Assembly: GCA_945862125.1 (NCBI GenBank)
Contig: CAMAYC010000003.1
Coordinates: 1 to 64,000, forward strand
Origin: Reyranella massiliensis 521
GTDB taxonomy: Bacteria; Pseudomonadota; Alphaproteobacteria; Reyranellales; Reyranellaceae
Direction: 5' to 3'
DNA: 64,000 nucleotides
Below, one piece after another: positions 1 through 9,509 of this stretch. Below the pieces are notes generated by a model that did not search any database, was not told the origin of the DNA, and saw nothing but the letters and a program-made list of their open reading frames with translations. The position numbers and the translations under genes are program-made. Position 1 is the stretch's first letter, and every line of letters begins with the position of its first letter.

Positions 1-273
1 TCGATCTTCATCGACACCGTCTGGTTCGGCCTCGGCGGTTCGCAAGGCATCACTTATCTCGGCCAGAACCAGACCGTCTCGGAGGCACCGGCCATCGGCA
101 GCCGCTACGACACCAGCGCCTACGGCAACGGCCAGTGGTCCAATCCGTCACCAACCCGCGCCCCCTACTACTCAGGCCAGTCGTCCGGCGGCGCAGGCGC
201 TCCGCCGCCGCCGGAACTGGATCCGCGCTACGGGAAGCAATGCGGCGCGCCGCCCCTCCTGCCCTGCTACTGA
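1..273 (+). CDS. C-terminal fragment of an unidentified protein
   Basis: An open frame runs from the first base of the window to a TGA at 271-273, giving the last 90 residues of a protein whose start lies outside. The tail is rich in Gly, Ser, Pro and Tyr, has a run of four prolines about 20 residues from the end, and ends in two cysteines (one in QCG, one in LPCY). This suggests a secreted or envelope protein, but I do not recognise a family. The next gene starts 17 bp downstream on the same strand, so the two may be cotranscribed. Confidence 0.55.
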   Translation, partial: SIFIDTVWFGLGGSQGITYLGQNQTVSEAPAIGSRYDTSAYGNGQWSNPSPTRAPYYSGQSSGGAGAPPPPELDPRYGKQCGAPPLLPCY

Positions 274-290
274 GCCTTATCGGAGATCGC

Positions 291-869
291 ATGCGTTCCC
301 TTCGCCTCGCCGCCGCCCTGCTCGCGGCGTCGGCTTTCCTCGGCCTGCCGCAAGCGGCAGGCGCCCAGACCGCCGGCGCGCCCCAGAGTGTGCCTCAGAG
401 TACGCCACTGGCCGGCAAGACCATCGGCAAGCCGCAGCAGCCTCAGCTCGTGCCGTCGATGATCGTGCTCACCGCCCGAGGCGCCAAGCTCGCGGGCCAG
501 ACGCTCACCCTCGAGGGTATCTCGCCCAGCGCCATCGTCTTCGCCGACCGGCCGATCCGCTCGGCCGGTCACGCGCTGACGAAGCACCTGCTCGAGGAAT
601 GGAGCAGCAGCGCGCCCGACAGCTTCGCCAAGGATCCGCCCAATGCAACGGTGTCGGTGCTCAACAAGGGCAAAGGCGAAGTGGTGGACGCCGTGATGGT
701 GCTGAAGTCGCCGAAGCTCGAGGGCGACAAGCTGGTCTTCAACGTCGAGGTCATCGAGGGCAACCTCGCCGGTGGCGATGGCGCGGTATCGGTGTTCCTC
801 GACATCATCAACCTGCCTCTGGCGCGCCGGACCTCACATCGCAGCGCCTGGTACGCCGGCGCTCAGTAG
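291..869 (+). CDS. Exported hypothetical protein, 192 aa
   Basis: The ATG at 291 is chosen over an upstream in-frame start because it opens a clear signal peptide: MRSLR, a hydrophobic Leu/Ala core, then an AGAQ-type cleavage site near residue 28. The mature part has a Gln/Pro linker followed by a compact domain from about residue 50 to 175, where a hydrophobic strand-rich segment (SVLNKGKGEVVDAV) precedes acidic turns. It is likely periplasmic. I do not recognise the family. It lies 17 bp after the preceding truncated gene, which suggests an exported-protein operon. Confidence 0.7.
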   Translation: MRSLRLAAALLAASAFLGLPQAAGAQTAGAPQSVPQSTPLAGKTIGKPQQPQLVPSMIVLTARGAKLAGQTLTLEGISPSAIVFADRPIRSAGHALTKHLLEEWSSSAPDSFAKDPPNATVSVLNKGKGEVVDAVMVLKSPKLEGDKLVFNVEVIEGNLAGGDGAVSVFLDIINLPLARRTSHRSAWYAGAQ

Positions 870-1022
870 ACTCGCGGTCGATCGGATTGATGAGGTCCTG
901 ATACTCGATCAGGTCAAGTCACGATCATTTTCAAATTCGCGTATGGCGTGAACCATATTGTCTTCACATTCAGAAGCGGCAATGGCCCGGGGAAAGTTCC
1001 CCGAGTAACAGGAGTCGTTTTC

Positions 1023-1271
1023 ATGAATCGTACGCTTATCGCGATCGCACTGCTTGGCACATCGATCTCCGCCACCACCGCGGTCCACGCCCAATCCTGG
1101 ACCCCGAGCGCCGAGGCGAGCTATGCGAAGGCCACCATTCAGAGTGCCGGCTACTCCGCGGTGAGCGACCTCACGCGCGGTCCGGACGGTACATGGCGTG
1201 CTCATGCGGTGAAGAACAACGCCAAGGTCGACGTCTCGCTCGACCGCGCCGGCCGCGTCACCGCGAACTAA
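1023..1271 (+). CDS. Small periplasmic PepSY-like protein, 82 aa
   Basis: The ATG at 1023 gives a signal peptide (MNRTLIAIALLG to VHAQ, cleavage near residue 24) and a mature domain of about 58 residues. The pattern EASYAKATIQSAGYSAVSDL, then DGTWRAHAVKN, then VDVSLDRAGRV is the helix plus strand pair typical of PepSY-like exported domains, which often act as inhibitors or chaperones of secreted enzymes. The family assignment rests on pattern only. The upstream 150 bp is relatively AT-rich and may hold the promoter. A strong hairpin follows the stop codon. Confidence 0.7.
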   Translation: MNRTLIAIALLGTSISATTAVHAQSWTPSAEASYAKATIQSAGYSAVSDLTRGPDGTWRAHAVKNNAKVDVSLDRAGRVTAN

Positions 1272-1281
1272 TCCGCCTTCG

Positions 1282-1315
1282 CCCCGCTCTTTCCATGGTT
1301 GCGGAAAGAGCGGGG
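1282..1315. terminator. Bidirectional hairpin terminator
   Basis: The arms CCCCGCTCTTTCC (1282-1294) and GGAAAGAGCGGGG (1303-1315) pair perfectly over 13 bp around an 8-nt loop. The hairpin sits between the convergent ends of the PepSY-like gene (stop at 1271) and the phosphatase gene (stop at 1318), so it can end both transcripts. There is no long U tract on either side. Confidence 0.7.
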
Positions 1316-1317
1316 TA

Positions 1318-1779
1318 TCAGGGCGACGGACTGGACGGGTTGCCGAACCGGGCTTTCAGGCGGGTCATGATCAGGTCGCGCGCCTCGCGGAAAGCCTGCA
1401 ATTGCGCGTCGCGCGAGCCTTCGACGGCACTCGGATCGGGCATCGGCCAGTACTCGACCTCGGCCGCGGTGCCGCGGGTGAATTCCAGCGCCCGGTGATG
1501 GGCCTCTGGCGACAAGGTGACAATGAGATCGAACGACGACGGATCGACGTCCTCGAACGTCTGGGCATGGTGGCGATGGACGTCGATACCGAGCTCGTCC
1601 AGGGCGGCGACGACGAAGCCATCGACCTCGCGTGCCCGCACGCCCACCGATTCGACATAGACCGCCTGGCCGTAGAGGCGCTTGGCCAGCGCCTCGGCCA
1701 TCGGCGAACGCACCGAATTCTCGCTGCAGGCGAAGAGCAGGCTGGCGGGCAATCCGCTCCGAACCGGCATGCCGCTCAT
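1318..1779 (-). CDS. Low-molecular-weight protein tyrosine phosphatase / ArsC-like protein
   Basis: This 153-aa protein has the P-loop CSENSVRS (Cys18-x5-Arg24-Ser25) near the N-terminus and the late acidic motif WPMPDP (Asp115), the nucleophile and general acid layout of low-molecular-weight phosphatases. The same fold includes thioredoxin-type arsenate reductases, so substrate is uncertain. Its ATG overlaps the stop of the UPF0262 gene (ATGA at 1776-1779), so the two are translationally coupled. It is the last gene of the hisG-hisD operon, an arrangement common in alphaproteobacteria. Confidence 0.85.
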   Translation of the reverse strand: MSGMPVRSGLPASLLFACSENSVRSPMAEALAKRLYGQAVYVESVGVRAREVDGFVVAALDELGIDVHRHHAQTFEDVDPSSFDLIVTLSPEAHHRALEFTRGTAAEVEYWPMPDPSAVEGSRDAQLQAFREARDLIMTRLKARFGNPSSPSP

Positions 1780-2249
1780 GATTTTATGTGAAGGGCGCAG
1801 ATCAGGGTGAACAGCCGGCGGGCGGTGTCGTGATCGACCTCGATCTTGCCGGCAAGCCGCTCGCGCAGCAGCTCCGATCCCTCGTTGTGCAGGCCGCGGC
1901 GCCCCATATCGAGCGCCTCGATCTGCGACGGTCCGAGCTTCTTGATGGCGGCGTAGTAGCTTTCGCAGATCAGGAAGTAGTCCTTCACGACCTTGCGGAA
2001 GGGCGTCAGCGACAGGACGATGTCGCGCAGCTTGCGGTCACCCTCGTCGCGCACATCGAATACCAGCCGTTGTTCGAAGATGCCGACGCGCAGCCGGTAG
2101 GGGCCGGGTTCGCCGCCGACGAGACGGAAATCGTTCTCCTCGATGAGATCGAACAGGGCAACGGCACGCTCGTGCTCGACCTCGGGCGAGCGACGCGCCA
2201 CGGACTCCTCGTCCAGGACGATGTCGGCGATCCGGCGCGACTTCGGCAT
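1776..2249 (-). CDS. UPF0262 family protein
   Basis: The 157-aa product matches the alphaproteobacterial UPF0262 family: an N-terminal segment ending [15 protein letters not shown], a central beta pair ([16 protein letters not shown]), then [20 protein letters not shown] and a basic helical C-terminus with [15 protein letters not shown]. The biochemical function is unknown; it is cytosolic with no signal peptide. It starts 10 bp after hisD and overlaps the phosphatase start by 4 bp, so it is inside a his operon. Recognition is from family pattern and context. Confidence 0.88.
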   Translation of the reverse strand: MPKSRRIADIVLDEESVARRSPEVEHERAVALFDLIEENDFRLVGGEPGPYRLRVGIFEQRLVFDVRDEGDRKLRDIVLSLTPFRKVVKDYFLICESYYAAIKKLGPSQIEALDMGRRGLHNEGSELLRERLAGKIEVDHDTARRLFTLICALHIKS

Positions 2250-2259
2250 CGCGGGCGCC

Positions 2260-3567
2260 CTAGCTTCGGCGGTTCAGCCGGATCGAAATCGACCGGCCGT
2301 GCGCCTCGAGACCTTCCGCGCCGGCGAGCGCCAGCGCGGCCGGACCGAGGGCGGCCAGGGCGTCGGGCGTGCAGGACACGAGCGAGGTGCGCTTGAGGAA
2401 ATCGGAGACGCCGAGACCGCCCGAGAAGCGCGCCGCCCGCGAAGTCGGCAGCACATGGTTGGTGCCGGCAACATAGTCGCCGATGGCCTCGGGCGTATGG
2501 CGGCCCAGGAAAATCGCGCCGGCGTGACGGATCTTCTGCGACAAAGCCTCGGCAGCGGGCATTTCCAGCGCAAGCTCGACATGCTCGGCGGCAATCCGGT
2601 CGACGATCGGCGCACAGGCCGCAAGGTCGGGCACCAGGATAATGGCGCCATTGTCGCGCCAGCTCTGCCGGGCAATTTCCGCCCTCTTCATCGTCTTGAG
2701 CTCGACCTCGACAGCGTGCGCTACGGCGTCGGCAAAAGCGCGATCCTGGGCGATCAGTACCGACTGCGACGAGGGATCGTGCTCGGCCTGCGACAGAAGA
2801 TCGGCGGCTATCCAGGCCGGATCGTTGCTGGCGTCGGCCACGACCAGGATCTCCGACGGGCCGGCGATCAGGTCGATGCCGACCTGTCCGAAGACGCGGC
2901 GCTTGGCGGCAGCAACGTAGGCGTTGCCTGGCCCGGTGATCTTGTCGACCGGCTTGATCGATTGGGTGCCGTAGGCGAGCGCCGCCACGGCCTGGGCGCC
3001 CCCGATGCGCCAGATCTCGTCGGCGCCGGCGATGCCGGCGGCCAGCATGACCAGCGGATTGACCACGCCATCGGGCGTCGGCACGACCATGACGATGCGC
3101 TCAACGCCTGCCACCTTGGCCGGCACGATGTTCATCAGCACCGACGAAGGATAGGCCGCGGTGCCGCCCGGCACGTAGACACCGGCGGCATCGACGGGCC
3201 GATAGCGCGCCCCCAGCCTTGTGCCAGTGCTGTCCGTGAAGTCGACGTCTTTCGGCAGCAGCGCGCGATGGAAAGCTTCGATGCGCTTGGCGGTGAATAC
3301 CAAGGCTTCGCGTTCCGCCGGCGGTACCTTGGCGGCCGCTTCGGCGCGTTCGGCCTCACCGATCCGCAGGCCCGCCGCGTCACTCTCGAACCGGTCGAAC
3401 TTCTTCGTGTAATCGATCAGCGCCGCATCGCCTCGTGCGCGCACATCGGCCACGATCTCGGCCACCACGCGGTCGACATTCTCGTCGGTGTCCCGGTTGC
3501 GCCCGAGGAAGGCGGAGAAGTCTTTCTCGAAACCCGGCGCCGAGGCATCCAGCCTAAGCGGCGGCAC
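2260..3567 (-). CDS. hisD: Histidinol dehydrogenase
   Basis: HisD carries out the last two steps of histidine synthesis, oxidising L-histidinol to L-histidine with NAD and zinc. The 435-aa product shows the family landmarks in order: the nucleotide-binding region with [12 protein letters not shown], then [10 protein letters not shown], the zinc and active-site stretch LLSQAEHDP, the catalytic EHVELALE and the late [12 protein letters not shown]. The start is taken as GTG at 3567, giving [14 protein letters not shown]. This overlaps the end of hisG by 14 bp; an ATG further upstream would run deep into hisG. Confidence 0.96.
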   Translation of the reverse strand: MPPLRLDASAPGFEKDFSAFLGRNRDTDENVDRVVAEIVADVRARGDAALIDYTKKFDRFESDAAGLRIGEAERAEAAAKVPPAEREALVFTAKRIEAFHRALLPKDVDFTDSTGTRLGARYRPVDAAGVYVPGGTAAYPSSVLMNIVPAKVAGVERIVMVVPTPDGVVNPLVMLAAGIAGADEIWRIGGAQAVAALAYGTQSIKPVDKITGPGNAYVAAAKRRVFGQVGIDLIAGPSEILVVADASNDPAWIAADLLSQAEHDPSSQSVLIAQDRAFADAVAHAVEVELKTMKRAEIARQSWRDNGAIILVPDLAACAPIVDRIAAEHVELALEMPAAEALSQKIRHAGAIFLGRHTPEAIGDYVAGTNHVLPTSRAARFSGGLGVSDFLKRTSLVSCTPDALAALGPAALALAGAEGLEAHGRSISIRLNRRS

Positions 3568-4231
3568 GACTGACCTCTCGGAAACGATCGATCCAGCCGC
3601 CGACCCGCTCCGGCTGCGTCTTGAGCGCGGCGCGGTTGACGATGAAGCGCGAGGTGATGTCGGCGATGTGCTCGACTTCGACCAGGCCGTTGTCCTTGAG
3701 TGTCCGGCCCGAATCGACCAGGTCGACGATGCGGTGGCTGAGGCCGAGCGAGGGCGCCAGCTCCATCGCACCAGAGAGCTTGACGCACTCCGCCTGCACG
3801 CCGCGCGCCGCAAAATGCTTGCGCGTCACTTCGGGATACTTGGTGGCGATGCGAACGTGGCTCCAGCGCCGCGGATCGTCGCTGCTCGCCATCTCGGCGG
3901 GCTCGGCGACGGCCAGTCGGCACCTGCCGATGCCGAGATCGATCGGCGCGTAGATTTCCGGATAGTCGAATTCCATCAGCACGTCGGCGCCGGCGATGCC
4001 GAGGTGCGCCGCGCCAAACGCCACGAAGGTGGCGACATCGAACGAGCGCACACGGATGATGTCGAGGTCGGGATGGTTGGTGGCGAAGCGGAGCTGGCGC
4101 GCATCGGGATCGGCGAAAGCAGCCTCGGGTTCGATGCCGGCGCGTGCAAATACCGGCGCCGCCTCCTTGAGGATGCGTCCCTTGGGGATTGCCAGAATCA
4201 GCTTTTCGTTTGCTTCGCTCGACACGACCAT
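3554..4231 (-). CDS. hisG: ATP phosphoribosyltransferase, short form
   Basis: HisG joins ATP and PRPP in the first step of histidine synthesis. At 225 aa it is the short form without the C-terminal regulatory ACT-like domain, so by family knowledge it should need HisZ as regulatory subunit. No hisZ is in this window. Visible motifs are LAIPKGRI at the N-terminus, GIAGADVL in the middle and the PRPP loop region [14 protein letters not shown]. It overlaps hisD by 14 bp and follows the DUF2948 gene by 56 bp. Confidence 0.96.
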   Translation of the reverse strand: MVVSSEANEKLILAIPKGRILKEAAPVFARAGIEPEAAFADPDARQLRFATNHPDLDIIRVRSFDVATFVAFGAAHLGIAGADVLMEFDYPEIYAPIDLGIGRCRLAVAEPAEMASSDDPRRWSHVRIATKYPEVTRKHFAARGVQAECVKLSGAMELAPSLGLSHRIVDLVDSGRTLKDNGLVEVEHIADITSRFIVNRAALKTQPERVGGWIDRFREVSRAAA

Positions 4232-4287
4232 CTGCTCCAGTCACGAATGCCCGCCCCTCGTCGAGGCCCCGGCACTACGCGAAAGGG

Positions 4288-4713
4288 CTATTCGACCGGA
4301 TGGGCGGGCTTCCAGGGGGTGGGCCAAGGCTCGCCCACATCCCCCAGATGGCATGCGAGACGGCCGATTTCCAGCCGGATAGCCCGGCCGGAGGCAAAGC
4401 GCAGGGCCACTGAACCGTCATTTTCCAGCGTCACGGCCAGCAATTCCAGCATCCGGTCGGGCTCATCGAGCGGGATCTGGTGGTGCCGGACCGCCGTCAC
4501 CTCATTGAAAACAAGGGCAGAATGGGTCCGGGAATGGGCGGCCTCGACGGCCGGATCGGCCTCCCACTGGAAGCGGTTGAGCAACAGCACGAAGCGCTTC
4601 TCGTCCTTGAAATAAGCACAGTCGCGGACCGCCACCAGGGCGTCCTGGACGGCGGCGGAGATCACGCCGAGGTCATCGGCATCGAGTGCCGAGAGTTTCA
4701 GCTTGCCTGCCAT
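4288..4713 (-). CDS. DUF2948 family protein
   Basis: The 141-aa cytosolic protein matches the DUF2948 pattern: [19 protein letters not shown], then [17 protein letters not shown], a segment [14 protein letters not shown] and the later [16 protein letters not shown] with [14 protein letters not shown]. Function is unknown. It starts 1 bp after the murA stop and is followed by hisG, the usual alphaproteobacterial order murA-DUF2948-hisG-hisD, so it is almost certainly cotranscribed with them. Confidence 0.9.
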   Translation of the reverse strand: MAGKLKLSALDADDLGVISAAVQDALVAVRDCAYFKDEKRFVLLLNRFQWEADPAVEAAHSRTHSALVFNEVTAVRHHQIPLDEPDRMLELLAVTLENDGSVALRFASGRAIRLEIGRLACHLGDVGEPWPTPWKPAHPVE

Positions 4714-4714
4714 C

Positions 4715-5995
4715 TCAGCCTTTCAGCCGCTCGATGTCGGCACCGCAGGCCGCGAGCTTCTCCTCGAGCCGCTCGTAGCCGCGGTCGAGGTGGTAGACGC
4801 GATGCAGGGTCGTGTCGCCTTCGGCGGCAAGGCCCGCGATCGCCAGCGACACCGAGGCGCGCAGGTCGGTCGCCATCACATCGGCGCCGCGCAGCTTCGG
4901 CACGCCGCGGACCAGAGCCGACTCGCCGTGCACGACGACGTTTGCACCCATACGCGCGAGTTCAGGCACATGCATGAAGCGGCTCTCGAAGATCGTCTCG
5001 GTAATCATCGACGCGCCTTCGGCCCGCGTCATCAGCGCCATCATCTGCGCCTGCAGGTCGGTCGGGAAACCGGGATAGGGCTCCGTCATCACGTCGACGC
5101 CGTGCAGACCGTTGGCGCGGGTGACGCGGAAGCCGCGATTTGTCTTCTCCATCACCACGCCGGCCGCGCGCAGGGTCTGGGCGGCAGCCTCCATCAGGTC
5201 GAGTCGACCGCCGACCAGCTCGACATCGCCCGAGGTCATGGCCACGGCCATAACGTAGGTGCCGGTCTCGATACGGTCCGGCACGACCGTATGCGTCGCG
5301 GCTTTGAGTTGCTGAACACCCTCGATCGTCAGGGTCTCGGTGCCGATGCCGGTGATGGGCACGCCCATCTTGGTGAGGCACTCGGCGAGATCGATGATCT
5401 CGGGTTCGCGCGCGGCATTGGCGAGCACGGTGGTGCCCTTGGCGAGAGCGGCCGCCATCATCAGGTTCTCGGTGGCGCCCACCGAAACCTTGGGGAAAGT
5501 ATAGCGCGCACCTTTCAGGCCCTTGGGCGCACGGGCCACCATGTAGCCGCCGTCGATGTCGATCTCGGCACCCATGGCCTTGAGGCCGGCAATGTGCAGA
5601 TCGACCGGCCGCGCGCCGATGGCGCAGCCACCGGGCAGCGACACGCGGGCTTCGCCTTCGCGTGCCAGCAGCGGACCCAGCACCAGCACCGAAGCGCGCA
5701 TCTTGCGCACGATGTCGTAGGGCGCGGTCGTCGAGGTGATCCTGCTGCCGCGGAGCGTCAGCGTCGTGCCGTGGCTGTGCCCATTCTCACCGGCTGCTGC
5801 CTGGATCTCGACTCCATGCTGCTGCAGGAGCTGCATCATGGTCGTGATGTCGGCGAGACGGGGTACGTTCTTCAGCGTCAACGGCTTGTCGGTCAGCAAC
5901 GCCGCCGCCATCACCGGCAGGCAGGCATTCTTGGAGCCCGACACGGTGATCTCACCCTTGAGCTGGCGGCCGCCTTTGATTCGAATGCGATCCAT
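4715..5995 (-). CDS. murA: UDP-N-acetylglucosamine 1-carboxyvinyltransferase
   Basis: MurA transfers enolpyruvate from PEP to UDP-GlcNAc, the first committed step of peptidoglycan synthesis. The ATG at 5995 gives MDRIRIKGG and a 426-aa product of normal length. Lys22 (in SGSKNA) and Cys124 in the loop [14 protein letters not shown] are the expected catalytic residues; a Cys rather than Asp in that loop predicts fosfomycin sensitivity of the enzyme. The later [13 protein letters not shown] and [11 protein letters not shown] stretches fit the inside-out alpha/beta barrel. Upstream in-frame sequence belongs to dcd and is not coding here. Confidence 0.97.
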   Translation of the reverse strand: MDRIRIKGGRQLKGEITVSGSKNACLPVMAAALLTDKPLTLKNVPRLADITTMMQLLQQHGVEIQAAAGENGHSHGTTLTLRGSRITSTTAPYDIVRKMRASVLVLGPLLAREGEARVSLPGGCAIGARPVDLHIAGLKAMGAEIDIDGGYMVARAPKGLKGARYTFPKVSVGATENLMMAAALAKGTTVLANAAREPEIIDLAECLTKMGVPITGIGTETLTIEGVQQLKAATHTVVPDRIETGTYVMAVAMTSGDVELVGGRLDLMEAAAQTLRAAGVVMEKTNRGFRVTRANGLHGVDVMTEPYPGFPTDLQAQMMALMTRAEGASMITETIFESRFMHVPELARMGANVVVHGESALVRGVPKLRGADVMATDLRASVSLAIAGLAAEGDTTLHRVYHLDRGYERLEEKLAACGADIERLKG

Positions 5996-6009
5996 GAGTG
6001 GGGGACTCC

Positions 6010-6564
6010 TCAGATCTTGGGCAAGGTGACGCCGCGCTGGCCCTGGTATTTTCCGGCCTTGTCGCGGTAGGAGACCTCGCAGGGTTCGTTGCCCTGGAGG
6101 AAGAGAAACTGGCACGCGCCCTCGTTGGCATAGATGCGCGCGGGCAGCGGCGTGGTGTTGGAGAACTCCAGCGTCACATGGCCTTCCCACTCCGGCTCGA
6201 GCGGCGTGACGTTCACGATGATGCCGCAGCGCGCGTAGGTCGACTTGCCGACGCAGATCACCAGGACGTCGCGCGGGATGCGGAAATATTCCACCGTGCG
6301 CGCCAGCGCGAAGGAGTTGGGCGGGATGACGCAGATGTCGGTGGTGCGGTCGACGAAGCTGTTCTGGTCGAAATTTTTCGGGTCGACGACAGCCGAGTTC
6401 ACATTGGTGAAGATCTTGAAGTCGTTGCCGACGCGGGCGTCGTAGCCATAGGACGAGAGCCCGTAGGAGATGACGCCTTCGCGCTTCTGGGCATCGACGA
6501 AGGGCTCGATCATGCCCTTCTCCTGCGCCATGCGGCGGATCCAGCGGTCGGAGAGGATTGTCAT
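6010..6564 (-). CDS. dcd: dCTP deaminase
   Basis: Dcd converts dCTP to dUTP, feeding dTMP synthesis. The 184-aa length is typical. The N-terminus [15 protein letters not shown], the region [12 protein letters not shown], the nucleotide-binding [11 protein letters not shown] and the catalytic Glu in [15 protein letters not shown] are all present, and the C-terminus [12 protein letters not shown] matches the family's closing lid. It lies 14 bp upstream of murA on the same strand and probably heads or joins that operon. Confidence 0.97.
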   Translation of the reverse strand: MTILSDRWIRRMAQEKGMIEPFVDAQKREGVISYGLSSYGYDARVGNDFKIFTNVNSAVVDPKNFDQNSFVDRTTDICVIPPNSFALARTVEYFRIPRDVLVICVGKSTYARCGIIVNVTPLEPEWEGHVTLEFSNTTPLPARIYANEGACQFLFLQGNEPCEVSYRDKAGKYQGQRGVTLPKI

Positions 6565-6616
6565 TCTTGTGTTTCCAGAGGGGTAGAGGCGCTTCTAGAC
6601 GACGGGGCCCCCCGGC

Positions 6617-6772
6617 TCAACCGGAGTCCTTGTCCGGGGCCGGCTCGACCCGCTCCTTGGCGCGGGCCTGGGCCTTGCGGCGCTTGAGGTTTTCCCGCAG
6701 GGCGGCAGCGAGCCGCTCGGCCTTCTCCCCGGCCTTCCGGGACAGTTCGGCAGTTCTGGAGGGACCGGTCAT
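6617..6772 (-). CDS. Small basic conserved protein, 51 aa
   Basis: A short frame from ATG at 6772 to TGA at 6617 encodes a highly charged helical peptide: an Ala/Glu/Lys helix (KAGEKAERLAAALRENL), then KRRKAQARAKER, then an acidic tail. Small proteins ending in a similar LRxNLxRRKxQ pattern are, to my recollection, common in alphaproteobacteria, with no known function. It lies 52 bp upstream of dcd on the same strand. The absence of stops in such a biased sequence is weak evidence, so I rely on pattern and position. Confidence 0.55.
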   Translation of the reverse strand: MTGPSRTAELSRKAGEKAERLAAALRENLKRRKAQARAKERVEPAPDKDSG

Positions 6773-6814
6773 GGTCCCGGCAGAATACACCATTTGGCCC
6801 CTACTGGGGCCCGT

Positions 6815-8629
6815 CTAGGCCGCCAGTCTCTTGGCAATTTCGGTCGGCACCCGCACCGGCATGTCGAGCAGCATCTGGGCGAAGGCCTTGGCCAGCGGAT
6901 CGGCTTTTAGCGAGGCCATGCCGCCACCACCCAGCGCCTGGCGCAGCAGGAAGTTGAAGCCATTGATGCCGGGCAGCCGCCAGCGGCTCACCTTGCCGTT
7001 GATGCGGTGGGCGAAGTACCTGGCCACCGCCTCCTCCGTCACCTCGGCATCGAGGATCGGCTGGTATTCGGGCCTGCGCGCAAAGATGCCGATGTTGGCG
7101 TTATCGCCCTTGTCGCCGGAGCGGCCGTAGGCCAGCGCCACCAGCGGCACGGTCTCGGTCGCGCCCGACGACGACGCCGCGGCAGGCGGCGCCTCGACCG
7201 GCAGCGACTTCGCCTCGAAGCCGCCGCTGCGGGCGCCTTCCTGCATCGCGATCTGATGGCCGTCGATATCGACGGTGACCGGGACCTGGGTCTTGGGCAC
7301 CAGGCACGAGAACATGCGGATCACCGGCGAGGGCGAGACGCGGCCGGCGCCGAAGCTGCCGGTCATGCCGACCACGCCGCCAGTCGACATCGGCGAGATC
7401 TCGCGACCCAGCAACGACAGCGCTTCCTTCTGGTCGTGCTTGGCCGCGATCTTGACCACGACCTCGCGGCTGTCCGCGGCGCGCGAATGCGGTCCGTAGG
7501 TCGCCTCGCTGCCGATGATTTCTATGCTGACGTCGCGGTAATCGGCCATGTTCTTGTCGGCAAACATGCGGCGCGTCTTCTTGATGATCGACTCGGCGCT
7601 GTGGCGTCCCTTGGCCGCCGCCTCGCGTCCGCCCAGCATGAAGATCGAGCTGAACTTGTAGCCGTCCGGCCAGGTGGTCGAGACCTTGTAGGTGTCGGTC
7701 GGCGGCCGGCCCTTCGCTCCCGACACACGTACGCGATCCTTGCCGGCCTGCTCGTAGCGCGCCTCGGTGAAGTCGCAGACCACGTCGGGCACGATGTAGG
7801 CGCGCGGATCGCCGATCTCGTAGAGCATCTGCTCGGCCACCGTGGCGGTGGTGATCAGCCCGCCAGTACCCTCGGGCTTCGAGAGCACGAAGGAGCCGTC
7901 GCTCGCCACCTCGGCGATGGGGAAACCCATGTTGTCGTAGTCCGGCACCAGCCGCCAATCGGTGAAGTTGCCGCCGTTGCACTGCGCGCCGCACTCGATG
8001 ATGTGGCCGCACAAGGTGCCGGCGGCGAGACGATCGAGATCTTCCGGCGTCCAGGCGAAGGCATGGATGAGCGCGCCCAGCGTCACCGCCGAATCGACGC
8101 AGCGGCCGGTGATCACCACGTCGGCGCCCTCCGCGAGCGCGCGGGCGATCGGGAAGCCGCCGAGATAGGCGTTCATGCTGACGATCTTCGCCGGCAGCTC
8201 GGCGCCGGTGTCCATCTCGCGGAGGCCGGCCGCTCGGAACTCGTCTGCGCGCGGCAGGATATCGTCGCCCAGCACCACAGCGACTTTTAGCTTCACACCC
8301 GCCGCCTCGCAGGCCTTCAGCACTGCGTCGCGGCAGGCTTGCGGATTGACGCCGCCGGCGTTGGTCACGACCTTGATCTTCTTCTCGGCGATCTCGCGCG
8401 CAAGTGGCTCCATGACTGCCGTGACGAAGTCCACGGCGTAGCCAGCCTGCGGGTTCCTGAGCTTCTGCGCCGCCATGATCGACATGGTCACTTCGGCGAG
8501 ATAGTCACTCACCAGGTAGTCGACCTTGCCGTGCCGGACGAGTTGCACCGCGGCGGTCTCGGTGTCGCCCCAGAAGCCGGAGTGGCAGCCGATGCGGACT
8601 GGTCCCTTGGTAATCTGGGGATTGCTCAC
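6815..8629 (-). CDS. Acyclic terpene utilisation AtuA-like protein (DUF1446)
   Basis: The 604-aa product has a DUF1446 domain over about residues 5-450 (RIGCHSGFWGDT, VTNAGGVNPQACRD, ITGRCVDSAVTLG, IECGAQCNGGNFTDW) and a small C-terminal AtuA-type domain from about 495 with the signature YGRSGDKGDNANIGIFAR. In Pseudomonas, AtuA belongs to citronellol/geraniol catabolism, but its reaction is not established and homologues occur with many acyl-CoA pathways. The GTG at 8629 overlaps the stop of the enoyl-CoA hydratase gene by 4 bp, so the two genes are coupled and probably serve one acyl-CoA pathway. Confidence 0.88.
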   Translation of the reverse strand: MSNPQITKGPVRIGCHSGFWGDTETAAVQLVRHGKVDYLVSDYLAEVTMSIMAAQKLRNPQAGYAVDFVTAVMEPLAREIAEKKIKVVTNAGGVNPQACRDAVLKACEAAGVKLKVAVVLGDDILPRADEFRAAGLREMDTGAELPAKIVSMNAYLGGFPIARALAEGADVVITGRCVDSAVTLGALIHAFAWTPEDLDRLAAGTLCGHIIECGAQCNGGNFTDWRLVPDYDNMGFPIAEVASDGSFVLSKPEGTGGLITTATVAEQMLYEIGDPRAYIVPDVVCDFTEARYEQAGKDRVRVSGAKGRPPTDTYKVSTTWPDGYKFSSIFMLGGREAAAKGRHSAESIIKKTRRMFADKNMADYRDVSIEIIGSEATYGPHSRAADSREVVVKIAAKHDQKEALSLLGREISPMSTGGVVGMTGSFGAGRVSPSPVIRMFSCLVPKTQVPVTVDIDGHQIAMQEGARSGGFEAKSLPVEAPPAAASSSGATETVPLVALAYGRSGDKGDNANIGIFARRPEYQPILDAEVTEEAVARYFAHRINGKVSRWRLPGINGFNFLLRQALGGGGMASLKADPLAKAFAQMLLDMPVRVPTEIAKRLAA

Positions 8630-9414
8630 GTCGTCCTCTTGCGATTGACGAACGCCGTCATGGGCGCGATGTGCTCGCCGTCGCTCACCGACTGGGCGAA
8701 GGCGTCGATGCCGGCCTGCACCGCCTCGTCGAGCGACAGCCGTTCCCAGCGGCGCATCAGCCGCTTCTGTGCCCGCACCGCGAGCGGCGTTCCCTCGACG
8801 ATCGAATGCACGCAGCGCTCGACCGCCTCGGCGATCTTCGACGCCGGCACGACCTCCTCGACCAGCCCCCAGGCCTCGGCCTTGGCAGCGCCGATGTTCT
8901 CGGCCGTGAGCAGCATCCACGAGGTCCGCCCCCAGCCGATGAGGCGCGGCAGCAACGCCGCCTCGACCACCGAGGGAATGCCGACCTTGACCTCGGGCAT
9001 GCCGAAATGGGCGTCGTCCGCGGCGATGCGCATATCGCACGCTGCCGCCACTTCCAGGCCAGCGCCCAGCGTGTAGCCCTCGAGGCGGCAGATGACCGGC
9101 ACCGGGCAATCCCGGATCGACTGGCAGAGCTTGTGGACCAGGGTGATGAAGGCGCGGCCATCCTCGGCCTTCCGCATCGCCGCCATGTGATTGATGTCGG
9201 CGCCGCCGATGAAGGCCCTGCCGCCGGCACCCGACAGCACCACGACGCGCAGATCGTCCTCGCGGGCGAGCGAGCGGAACGCCTCGGTGAGGTCCAGCAG
9301 CGCCGGCGGATTGAGCACGTTCAGGCGGCGCGCATTGTCGAACACGACATGCGCCACCGCACCGGACGAACGACGATCCCAGGAGATATCGACCTTATGG
9401 ACGCTGCTCGCCAT
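8626..9414 (-). CDS. Enoyl-CoA hydratase/isomerase family protein
   Basis: The 262-aa crotonase-fold protein has the CoA oxyanion-hole segments GAGGRAFIGGADINHM and CRLEGYTLGAGLEVAAACDM. The helix after the second motif and the region DAHFGMPEVKVGIPS fit hydratases or methylglutaconyl-type hydratases. Which acyl-CoA it acts on cannot be told. It is translationally coupled to the downstream AtuA-like gene (GTGA overlap). The divergent thioesterase gene begins 95 bp away, with a palindrome between them. Confidence 0.9.
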   Translation of the reverse strand: MASSVHKVDISWDRRSSGAVAHVVFDNARRLNVLNPPALLDLTEAFRSLAREDDLRVVVLSGAGGRAFIGGADINHMAAMRKAEDGRAFITLVHKLCQSIRDCPVPVICRLEGYTLGAGLEVAAACDMRIAADDAHFGMPEVKVGIPSVVEAALLPRLIGWGRTSWMLLTAENIGAAKAEAWGLVEEVVPASKIAEAVERCVHSIVEGTPLAVRAQKRLMRRWERLSLDEAVQAGIDAFAQSVSDGEHIAPMTAFVNRKRTT

Positions 9415-9444
9415 GACGTTTCGCTCCGTGGCTCTTTTTTCTTC

Positions 9445-9457
9445 GGGGAATTTCCCC
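9445..9457. promoter_or_regulatory. Palindrome GGGGAATTTCCCC between divergent genes
   Basis: A perfect 13-bp palindrome lies between the divergent enoyl-CoA hydratase (start at 9414) and tandem-hotdog thioesterase (start at 9510) genes. The position suits an operator that controls both. No regulator gene is next to it, so the cognate protein is unknown. Confidence 0.35.
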
Positions 9458-9509
9458 TATTAGAGCCGCCGAACAACTCTCCACAAGAGCCAACCGGAAG
9501 GCCCCGCCC

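Noticed and set aside
2143-3573. Long plus-strand frames opposite hisD, and similar long frames opposite murA, DUF1446, the Liv genes and others
   Set aside because: These are mirror frames caused by high GC. The opposite strand carries well-conserved proteins with clear motifs.
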